Source: Cycas panzhihuaensis
Lineage: Eukaryota > Cycadophyta
Direction: 5' to 3'
NCBI GenBank assembly: GCA_023213395.1
Contig: CM041465.1
Coordinates: 97,347,741-97,411,740, forward strand
Length of the DNA: 64,000 nucleotides
Positions 21,344-30,171 of this stretch are shown in pieces (position 1 is the stretch's first letter; every line of letters begins with the position of its first letter). The notes under the pieces were generated by a model that ran no database searches, was not told the origin of the DNA, and saw only the letters and a list, made by a program, of their open reading frames with translations. Both the position numbers and the translations under genes were made by a program.

Positions 21344-22970
21344 GATAGATGGGGGATACTAGTTCAGACCATGGTTATGTCATGGATTCCTCGAGTGAGG
21401 AAGTTGATCAAGTTGGGCATTCTATTCTAAGTCTCCTAGAAATAGAACTATAGAGATATACCTAGAGGATGGATGGATATAGTGAGGAGGTGTGAAGCTG
21501 AAGAGAGACTAGATTGGGCCATCCTAATAATAGTGAACATGGTCACCCAACTAGATGTTATCACAGTAACAGGGAGAGGAAGATTCTCTTATTTTACGCT
21601 ATTGCAGTGTTGGTTCTTTAATCATTTCAGGGTGGTAGTAACACTAGGAGGACCACATCCTATCTTGGTGTGGGCTGCTATGGTACATAGGTGGTAGACT
21701 CAGTTTAGGAGGACTGAGGATCAGGCACACATCAGGCAGTCAGTGGAGGTGACATCACTAGACCTCCTCGCCATGGTAGACTATATAACAGAATCATATA
21801 GAGGGGTGAGGTGGGATAGTGATGACGAAGTAGGAGTAGGAGGTACCTCTAGAGATGGCGATGATGGATGTAATGGGGCAGGCCCATCGAAAGCAGCAGG
21901 TGATGAGGCGGGTCTATCAGGGACTGTAGGAGGCAAGGTAGGGTCTTCAGAAGTCATAGGAGGAGAGGCAGGTCCCTTAGGAGTTGTACGGAGAGGTAGG
22001 CCACCCTACACACTAGTCCAGAGACTGAGGGTGGTAGGCAGAGCTCAGGCAGCGGCAGCAATAGTAGCAGAGGGGGGGGTGGGGGGAGATGCCCCAATAG
22101 GCCCGGTGATAGATGAGGTGGTACCTAAGGAGGAGGAGGTACCGGCATCTAAGGGAGGTCCCGAGGAGGAGATAATCACTAGAGAAGAGGAATTAGTCAT
22201 CTCAGGAGGTGAGACATTACCCTTCTCTCTCATCTTTTAACTATTAGATATTTGGATAGTTTTCTTTGATTTGGTTTTGATAGTTTGATATGCATATGGA
22301 TATGTGGACTAATATATATCATGTTTGACTTAGCAGGAGTAGTGGACATGGGGAGGTTAATCGAGGCAGTAGTTTGGGACATATTCCCCTAGGCCTACAA
22401 AGAGGGGAAACCTCTTGTCTAGGCTAGAGAGTAGCCATGATCGATGGGGGTACATACAACAACATTCAACCCACTAATTAGGGCGAAGGACATATGGGTA
22501 GTCGAGTCCTAGGAGTACCTAACAAGGGTGGGATAGCTATAGGGGGAGCTAGATGGGACCCGCATAGAGAGAGACACCTTACACAATCAAGTTCAGGCAT
22601 TAAAGACTCAGTGTGGAGGAGCAGGTGGAGATACAGAGAGCCACATCTATGAGGAGTGGAGGGGGAGAGGGATTGTATCTAGGCATGATACAATAAACTA
22701 GTGGAGCAGATGGTAGCAAGGTCATCACAGAGCAGGACTTAGACTTAAACAATAGTGGCAATCCTGAGGAGGCCTTGAGATGAGGGGAGTGAGGTCAGGA
22801 GCTCTTAGAGGTGTAGGGGGAGCATAGGAGGCATGTGGTCTCCTAGGTAGGTATCACACTGACCAAGAGATAACACTCCATGAGCATAGGAGTGCCAGAG
22901 AGTAGGGCATGGCTAGTTTTGATTTGGAAAGCACGAGACCTCCAGGGAGTCACCATATATTACCACATGA
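21344..22970 (+). pseudogene. Antisense accessory gene of element A, rest of exon 1 and exon 2
   Basis: This continues the ORF broken at 5216. A piece from 21473 reads FSYFTLLQCWFFNHF and GPHPILVWAAMVHRW, which fits the later part of a plant mobile domain. From 21743 it is acidic and Gly-rich with AGPSK/AGLSGTVGG repeats. A predicted intron spans 22209-22336 (GTGAGA...TTAGCAG); joining the exons keeps the frame (VISG|GVVDMGRLIEAVVW). Exon 2 ends TSRESPYITT and a stop at 22968-22970. Stops in both exons make it a pseudogene. The same layout in C and D argues that it was once a real gene. Confidence 0.65.
22209..22336 (+). other. Predicted intron of the antisense gene (A)
   Basis: It begins GTGAGACATTACCC and ends TTGACTTAGCAG. 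C (43083-43195) and D share the GTGAGACA.(T/A)ACC start and a TTGGATT.(A/C)AG end. It is AT-rich compared with the flanking exons and restores the frame in A. Confidence 0.55.
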
Positions 22971-23154
22971 TTGTACTCCTCCCTGCAAGGATTCCAACTT
23001 CCCGTGGATGATGTACTGTACTATTATATATGATATGATTCTTTATATATATATAGAGGGACCATAGGCACCCCATTTGGTGTATGATGATATATTTTAT
23101 TGTTTATATATCTATATACTTATGTGTATGTGGGCATAGGTGCACAGATGCACG
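22971..23154. other. Region after the antisense gene in A
   Basis: Non-coding; contains CTCCCTGCAAGGATTC and a GATGATGTA..T segment shared with C (43873-43990) and D (around 15440-15480), followed by TATATA-rich sequence up to the insertion site of element T. Confidence 0.5.
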
Positions 23155-23159
23155 AGGGG
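23155..23159. repeat. Target site duplication of element T, left copy (AGGGG)
   Basis: AGGGG directly before TGTTGGG matches 25793-25797 after the right LTR. Confidence 0.9.
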
Positions 23160-23439
23160 TGTTGGGTGTAATACTCAATTCCATTAGCCCTTTGTAAACT
23201 CTCTCTATCTTTTGTATATTATATTAGAGTTGTGGGCCACCTTGATATATGTGCCACCTCTAAGTAGTCCAATGGGGTTCTTTCTCTAGTGGTGAGGTTG
23301 TACTATAAGTATGTACTCTTATTTGTTCATAATTGAGTTTTGGCCAATTCTCCAACATGGTGTCTATTCTGTGCATACTTCATCTTTTTGTTGCTCACCA
23401 TTAGGGTTTGATATGCTTGTCAAATTATTAATCCTAACA
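23160..23439 (+). repeat. Left LTR of element T (280 bp)
   Basis: Starts TGTTGGGTG, ends CCTAACA (TG...CA). It matches 25513-25792 except at two positions near 23256 and 23261. Confidence 0.95.
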
Positions 23440-23451
23440 TGGTATCAGAGC
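23440..23451 (+). other. Primer binding site of element T (tRNA-iMet)
   Basis: TGGTATCAGAGC follows the LTR with no gap. It is the standard complement of the 3' end of initiator methionine tRNA used by many plant LTR retrotransposons. Confidence 0.95.
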
Positions 23452-24095
23452 CCAAGGTTCAACCCTTGGAGGCCTTTCTTGCAAATCTTAGTACATGTCA
23501 TTTCTGTTTTTTGAGCTTTCAAGTCTTATAAATTTTTTGATGTGCCTGTTTCGTGACTTCATCAAGTTGAAGATCATTTCAAGTTATATCTGATGCATAT
23601 TTTGTTATGGGACTGATATCAATTTTGAAGGGCTATTTTGACGATGAGGAGAGGCTGTTTTCAAGCCTATTTTAAAATTTTGTAGCTATTTGAAGCCTGT
23701 TGATGCTGCTCGAGTGGACATTTTCTCCGCATGTGGCACCACAATAATATTGCATGCTGGTGAAAGTCCACAGAAGCTTATGTTCAGATTCCAATTACTG
23801 GAAGACCATCTCTGTTGCATGTCAGTGGACAAAAATGCAACCAGGATCGTTGACAGCAGTTGTGTGAGTTCTTCTTGGCCAGGAGCAACTCTATTTTAAA
23901 ATTTTTGTAGATCTACAGGTGGATGAAGGTTATATCCTATTTCTGTTGATATATACTCTTTTTGTGGCTTTCTGTATTGAAAAGTAAAAATTATATGTAT
24001 GGCCTTCACAATTTGACCTCTGTTTATATGTATTTTTCAAAAAAAAAAAAAAAGGCTGCGGCCGTCTATGCCACTCCCAGCAAATACAGCTATTG
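23452..24095. other. Internal region of element T before the captured fragment
   Basis: No gag- or pol-like sequence. A 69-codon ORF at 23690-23899 resembles nothing I know. An A run of about 16 bases at 24039-24054 borders the captured fragment. Confidence 0.4.
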
Positions 24096-24470
24096 CCTCT
24101 TCCATTTCTCTGAGAATAACATCGCAGTCCCGCTGAATCGCATTGTCAAGGAAGTAAGAGTTCTGTAAAATATCGGCCAAGATATCGAGAGCAGCGGGGA
24201 CATCGGGCTTCAAGACTTTGGCATAATAAGTAGTCTGCTCTCTCGATGTATAAGCATTCAAATGAGTGCCCATATTCTTAATCTCTTCTTCCTAAAACCT
24301 GACAAAATGCTTCTTGGTGCCCTTGGTGCCGTTCCGTTAGTGCGCTCGCTCTCAAAACGACTTCCGGCATCGATCCACACACCAACGGTGGCCGTCTCGG
24401 CAGCCAAATTCAATTCCGTTGCGACTCGCATTCCATTGGTAAGAGTCGTGATATGAGTAGCAAGGGTCGA
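24096..24470 (-). pseudogene. Captured fragment of mitochondrial processing peptidase beta subunit
   Basis: On the minus strand, two pieces in different frames read NGMRVATE, TATVGVWIDAGSRFES and TNGTA, then [43 protein letters not shown] and DVILREMEE. This is the N-terminal peptidase M16 domain of the beta subunit, which in plants is also a core protein of respiratory complex III. About 118 codons are covered with no intron. About 22 bases are missing after NGTA, removing the zinc-binding HxxEH segment and shifting the frame. It lies antisense to element T. Not functional. Confidence 0.88.
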
Positions 24471-24910
24471 TAGAATGGATGTGAGGTCTTTATGTTTCGG
24501 CTCCTCACAATTGAAATGAACGAATTGTTCCTCTGCACGTGTGCCGCCACGGCCTCTTCTTATGGAACGGCGTGTATTGAAGATGTCGATTGAAAGTTCC
24601 ATTCTTAGCGGCACCTCTACAACAACAATTATTGCAAATACCAACCCATTGTGATCATATTGTACTTCATCTATGAGAGGGAGTCACATGTGCTACACAA
24701 GTCACATATCATTTTCAGTCATGTAAAAATTTCTAATGCTGGTTATTTTTGCCCATGGTGGCAAGTTGTTAGCCCAATGAGGCATCTTTTTAGCCCATGT
24801 GGCATATTTGAGGCCATAGTGCCATTGTATTTCCAGCCATTAGATGCCGAAGAAGTGCTAGTCCTATTGAGCAAGAGGTAGGACACACTTTTAGAAGCTA
24901 CTCTTGCTTT

Positions 24911-25435
24911 CCATGTGCTTATTATATATATTTTCCTGCTTGCACTCCCATACGAGCAAGGGGTGGGACCTTATACAGCTACTCTTGCCAGCTCCTGATT
25001 GCTCCACGTATACAAAGGGAGTTCCTACCAATCAAGGCTGCAGCGGCTGATAACCCATGCATTCCGGTAGATGGACTCCTCTTCATATGGACTTCAGCAG
25101 CTTTCTTATTCAGTGCAGCAGTGTTTATGATCCAGCAATGTTTATGATCCAGTAGTGTTTATGATCCAGCAGCATTTATAATCCAGCAGATTTTTGGAGA
25201 CTCTTGCCATGTGCCATGTGCTTATTATATATATATTTTCCTGCTTGCACTCCCATATGAGCAAGGGGTGGGACCTTATACAGCTACTCTTGCCAGCTCC
25301 TGATTGATCCACGTATATAGAGGGAGTTCCTACCCAACTAGCGGTTGCAGCGGCTGATAACCCATGCATTCTGATAGATGGACTCCACTTCATATGGACT
25401 TCAACAGCTTTCTTATTATGTGCAGCAGCGGTTCT
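24911..25435. repeat. Direct duplication of about 210 bp within element T
   Basis: Unit 1 (about 24911-25117) and unit 2 (about 25214-25435) both begin CCATGTGCTTATTATATA and run through GCACTCCCATA.GAGCAAG to the AACAGCTTT/AGCAGCTTT end. They are about 303 bases apart. Small differences such as GATTGCTCC/GATTGATCC show the duplication is not new. Confidence 0.85.
25121..25188. repeat. Four 17-bp tandem repeats in element T
   Basis: Units of the form GTGTTTATGATCCAGCA at 25121, 25138, 25155 and 25172, with one to three changes each. They fill the gap between the two larger duplicated units. Confidence 0.85.
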
Positions 25436-25512
25436 AATCCAGCAGCTTTTTGGAGACTTAAGCTTATTATTGAAGTGACGACATTTTTGTAATTGACTAT
25501 TACGGGGGGGTA

Positions 25513-25792
25513 TGTTGGGTGTAATACTCAATTCCATTAGCCCTTTGTAAACTCTCTCTATCTTTTGTATATTATATTAGAGTTGTGGGCCACCTTAATA
25601 TGTGTGCCACCTCTAAGTAGTCCAATGGGGTTCTTTCTCTAGTGGTGAGGTTGTACTATAAGTATGTACTCTTATTTGTTCATAATTGAGTTTTGGCCAA
25701 TTCTCCAACATGGTGTCTATTCTGTGCATACTTCATCTTTTTGTTGCTCACCATTAGGGTTTGATATGCTTGTCAAATTATTAATCCTAACA
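25513..25792 (+). repeat. Right LTR of element T (280 bp)
   Basis: Matches the left LTR. It is preceded by ACGGGGGGGTA (25502-25512), the likely polypurine tract, and followed by the AGGGG duplication. Confidence 0.95.
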
Positions 25793-25797
25793 AGGGG

Positions 25798-26560
25798 CTA
25801 AACATCATGATGATTTAGTTAGTTGTTATATAGTTTTTATTGTTAGATCATATGGGTAATGCCTACATTTACTTTCATGTAGGGCCATACGTATAGTAGG
25901 CATACATGACCACAATGGGTGCAGGTGATAGGCATGTGCGAGGCTAGGAGATGGGGAGCCACACATATCCCTTGTAGGAGCATAGTGAGATATACAAAAG
26001 AAGTATTAGCGAGAGAGAGAGAGTATGGGTATTCAACCATAAAGCCCTAATTAGAGTGCATTTTCAAACTCAAAAGTTGTGGGAACTAACACATCCAACA
26101 AGAAGAGCTAGGAAAGCAACCCTAAAAGTGTCATTCCACTCATGGTTTGGGGGAATGAAGACATACTTAGGGTTGTAGTTTAGGCTCATTTCAGAGCAGA
26201 AAAAGGAGAAAATAGTGTGCCTAATCTATATAGGGGTAGAAATAGTCACATATAAAATAGTGATGGATGGCGAAAGGTAGGCCCTGTGTAGCTAGGGCTA
26301 TAAGTAAAATGGTTTTGGTCAAAACCATATGAGTGTGATGGACCTAACACGCGATAGATTATGTGGCAAGGTTACATCTAAGGAGGGCTAGCTCTGGTCC
26401 TAGGTGAGGACCTAGAGTGTGAAGAAGAAATGCCTCTATGAGTGGTTCATCGATGCAGATGCCTACACGAAGCTGCTCGAGGAAGGCGAGGAAGTAAAAG
26501 AAGTGGCTAGTCCAGAACCAGTCACTCAAGAGCTAATGTAGAATAAAGAGAAGAGGGAAT
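25798..26560 (-). other. Element A: downstream region and shared pol-deletion junction
   Basis: 25870-26215 matches the sequence just after integrase in C (44180-44520). From about 26220 to 26560 comes a filler segment not found in C or D but present in B (33720-34060), and then the protease-RT linker. So reverse transcriptase, RNase H and integrase are replaced by the same filler in both elements. On the plus strand the filler has a short reading frame with KKKCLYEWFIDADAYTKLL (26419-26541); in B it is broken by a stop and a one-base deletion. Confidence 0.7.
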
Positions 26561-27480
26561 ATTAGATCGGGATATCTCCCTAGGTATGCATGAAACTAGG
26601 GTGAAACGCTAAGGAGGGGGCTCATGGCCCTCACTATCTAACTCAGAATCCCTCATGATAGCTAGGTAATCATGGCTACTTACATCAATAAGGGCAAACT
26701 TGACTAGGTTTGGCTTATGATAAGGCATAGGTCCTGATGGATAAAGGCCAATCTCCTTAAAACAGGGGCCCTACAGAAGGAAAAGCCTCCTCAAGATCGC
26801 TATCTTCATCATTAAAGATAGCCTGGTAGGCTAGATGAGAAGTGTGAGATGGCACAGGCTCACGAGTAACAACTTTAACTCATCTTTCGTGGACAAATTT
26901 AAGTTGCCCCCAATGTGAGGAGTAGATAGCTCTCATTTGGTCGAGCCATGGCTGACCCAATAGCAAGTTGTACTCCACATCGATAGCGAGTACAACAACA
27001 TCTATAGAAATGATCTTCTCTTCTAAGATAAGCAAAAGGGAGACTGTCCCTAAGGGGGACTTTTTAGTTCTGTCATATCCTTGGCATTTCTAAGGGATGG
27101 ACTCAAGAGCTACTATGCCTAGCTCCTTAAGCATGTGCCCACACATAGCATTGACTAAGGAGCTATTATCTATGATGGTCCTCTTTATGATAAAATTGGG
27201 GGTGTCAACAGAAATGATAAATGGGTGATACAAAAGCTTCTCTCATTCACTGGGAGAGGAGAGATCTTGAGGATCGAATAAGATGACAGGTGGTCCATGG
27301 GAGGTGGTATCTACTACATGGATGGAAGCATCTTAATGGCCAAGAGCTTCAAGAAGAAGAGCACATTACTCTAGACAACTTCTCAAGACATCTATCATAG
27401 ATATCCTTGCAGTGATGGTGTGGAGCTCAGTAACAATAGAGAAGGGCTTCCCCTTTGTGGTAGATTGGGGAAGTTCCCTT
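26561..27480 (-). pseudogene. Protease and start of linker of element A, degraded
   Basis: On the minus strand the active-site region reads TIIDNSSLVNAM with D-N-S at 27170-27162, so the Gly of the D-x-G triad is Ser. ELGIVALE and, downstream, the GHEPPP part of the linker match B. The PWLD-type end of the protease is still visible near 26955-26930. Stops are present. The Gly to Ser change is shared with B and absent in C and D. Confidence 0.7.
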
Positions 27481-27689
27481 CAAAAATTATAATGACTAGG
27501 GTGCATAGGAATGGTCTTAGGAAGTGTAGGTATTTCTAGAGGAGGGACTTCTGGAAGAGGATCAAGGTGAGACATGGAAGAAGAGGCCCATTTACTTCTT
27601 TAGTTGCTTGGGACCAGGTTAAAGCATATAACAACATGGTCTTAAGCATTTGAATGACTCTCTTTCCTTTGTTTCAGGATTAAGAGGGT

Positions 27690-29914
27690 GAATGAGTGTG
27701 AGGGTTAGGAGAACTAGAAGAAGAGGATGAGTTCCTTATACCCTTCCCTTTGGCTTATGAAGTGCAAGGGTTTGGGGACCTCCCTCTATTTTGGTTACCC
27801 TTTTTTTGGTTATTACGATTATATTCCCCATGTTTAGGGAGGGGATCCTTATGGATGGGTTGGTCTAGGTTTGGCCTAGATGCCCGTTTGGGAGAAGAAT
27901 CATATTATGGGGCAACTCTAGGGTGTTGGGCTTGGTATTATGAATCTTGACAGAAACAATCCCCATGGATGTAACACTACTTCTTTAGGGAGGAATCTGG
28001 CTTCCTCATTTGAGAAGAATAGGCATTACTGCCCTTTAGGGGAGTGGATTAAGAGGCTTGGTGGATTCGTTTATGTGAGGTAGGGGATGAAGGGGCTTGA
28101 AGTTTAAGCTCCTTCATGGTACATTTGAGAGAACGTATAGCAGAAGTAAGAGGGTCCAAGGTCTTCTCTATTGGATGAGAGGAAGACCTAGGAAGCTATT
28201 AGACTTTAGTTTCACAAGGTGGTGGAGGTGCCTCACATCATTGTGAGGGCTTGAGAGGCTTCTTGAGATCCACATAGATCTCAATGGACTCAAGCACCAA
28301 GTACTTGGCTATAGTGGAGTTGCACGTTATTGCCTCTATTTTAAAGACTTCAATGTGGACTGTTGGGTAAAGGGTGTTAACAAAGAGGTCTCTCTTTAAC
28401 TCCTCAGGCAAGGTTACCTTGCTGGAGTGAAGCAGGTCATAGAAGTATCTTATAAAGTCATGATTCATCTCATTATGACCTTGTTTAAGATAAAAAAAGG
28501 ATTTCATTCCACTCTTAAATGAATGAGCTACATTAAAATAGTTGACAAATTCATCCAGGAGTTGTTGGAATGAATAGATAGAATGTGCTAACAAGTGACA
28601 GAACTATTTAAGGGCATCGCCTTCAAGAGAACATAGGAAGAGTTTCATGAGGATATGGTCATATGCCCAATAATCAATGCATGCCATAGAAAAACTCCTA
28701 ACATGCTCCATTGAGTCTTGTGATGAGGTCCCATCAAACTTGGGAACCTTGGGAGGGTGAGGTAGTAAGTTGGTTCTTAGTGCCTTGATGGATATATGTG
28801 TCGATCTATAGTCCATAAAGGGGCATGCCCTTGATTAGACCATAGGATCAATGGGAGGCAGAAGAGAAGGTGGGCAAGGTTGCCCAAATCCTCCTTAAGA
28901 GATTTGGTTTGAAAGAGAATATGGGCCGCCTTCCATTTGGTGGAAAGGAGCTAATCCCACATTTGAGGGAATTTGCATAAGAGTGGATGGGTATAAGGGA
29001 CCCATCCCCCCTTGTAGAAATGCCCCTTACTGCAAAGGAGCTTGAGAGATGGCACCTTGGGGAGGGTCTTGCCCTCCTTGCAAAGGCACAGTATGGGAAA
29101 AAGCATAAGAGGATGGAATAGAAGAGTGTAGGACTGAGTTTTGCACATATGGGCCACCTGTAGGTGGAGTGACACCATAAGGATGTAAAGGGTCTACCCC
29201 ATCAATTGGAAGGGGATTTCCCCTACTATACCCCCACGTTTGAGAAGTATAACCTGGAGGCATGTAGAGGGAAGGATCCCTAGGTCGAGACTAGGAATGT
29301 GTAGGGGCGAGCCCAACACAACTAGAAGTGGGGACTCCTATAGGCCCCCTAGGCCTAGCAGGAGGCAGATACACTATGGTTAGTTAAGGTATATTTGTTT
29401 GACTTAAAAGAGACATACTCATCCCAAGTTAGGAGAAGGATGCACCTTGGGTGGTCCCTAAGGAGCAGGGATTACAGGGAGAGGAAGATGAAGTGAGGGA
29501 CTCCCTTGATGTAGGTAAGGGAGTTAAACAAGATAGACGAGGAGGTCTTCATAAGATGCTCTCAAACCACCTAGGATATGATTGGAGACGAGTGACCTAG
29601 AAGCACTAGTTTAGGGCCTTCTCAACATCTACAGGAGGGGTATCTACCTGATCATAAGAAGTGGAGGGGTCCTCATATGAGGTGGATCCCATAGGGTGGT
29701 CTTCATGAGGATCACCACTAAAGTGATGGTAGTTTAGAGGAGATGATGCCACCACCTAATAAGTGGAGAGGTGGTGGACTTATGAGTGCTCTTGGTCACC
29801 TTGGTAAGTGATAGGGTCTTCACCCTCTTAGGTGGGCCCTTGGAAGGAGGTAGATGGCTCATGGGATTCAGACACGTAGGCATGATATGCCCAATATGAA
29901 GGGAAGCCTTCCAT
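27690..29914 (-). pseudogene. gag: gag of element A, degraded
   Basis: The start is the ATG ending at 29914 (MEGFPSYWAYHAY). The gag core lies at 28816-28238 and is the best preserved part, with FDGTSSQDS, WAYDHILMKLF, FQQLLDEFVNYFN and LKRDLFVNTLYP. The zinc knuckle near 27985 has lost its second His (CYIHGDCFCQD). Stops and frameshifts lie elsewhere. It matches B more closely than C or D. Confidence 0.82.
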
Positions 29915-30150
29915 GGTTGAATTGGAATCCTAGGAAGGAAGGGGATGGTAAAAGGGATCCTCCAACAAAGGGGAGAGGCCTCGTAAGTGACGTAAGAACT
30001 GTTGCATACAAATTCTACCTAGAGGTTAGAAGGAAGAAAGAAAGGATAGTAAGATGCAAGCATTAGGGGCTGCCTAACAAATTGAGGAGAGCTACCATGA
30101 AAGAAGTAGCACCAATAAGAAAGGGAGAGAGGATCAAGCCCTTATTGGCA

Positions 30151-30170
30151 AGTCCTTAGTATGGTTGCTA
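30151..30170 (-). other. Primer binding site of element A
   Basis: On the minus strand TAGCAACCATACTAAGGACT starts one base after the LTR. It is a decayed form of the site in B. Confidence 0.65.
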
Positions 30171-30171
30171 G

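Larger units (their letters stand above)
23160..25792 (+). mobile_element. Element T: 2.6-kb non-autonomous LTR retrotransposon carrying a host gene fragment
   Basis: It has two 280-bp LTRs (TGTTGGG...AACA) differing at only two visible positions, a primer binding site for initiator methionine tRNA, a G-rich polypurine tract and a 5-bp target duplication. The 2073-bp inside has no gag or pol, so proteins must come from another element. It carries an antisense fragment of a mitochondrial processing peptidase beta gene. The near-identical LTRs make it the youngest insertion in the window. A known parallel is maize Bs1, which also captured host gene pieces. Confidence 0.92.

Noticed and set aside
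23690-23899. 69-codon ORF inside element T
   Set aside because: No motif, no similarity to gag or pol, no second copy in the window.
24258-24644. The first part (24470-24644) of the 128-codon minus-strand ORF as N-terminus of the peptidase
   Set aside because: Only the part from about 24470 downwards matches the peptidase. The preceding residues match nothing I recognise, and the reading starts without an ATG.
25121-25188. CRISPR-like array
   Set aside because: Units are adjacent 17-bp tandem repeats without spacers, in a plant retrotransposon.
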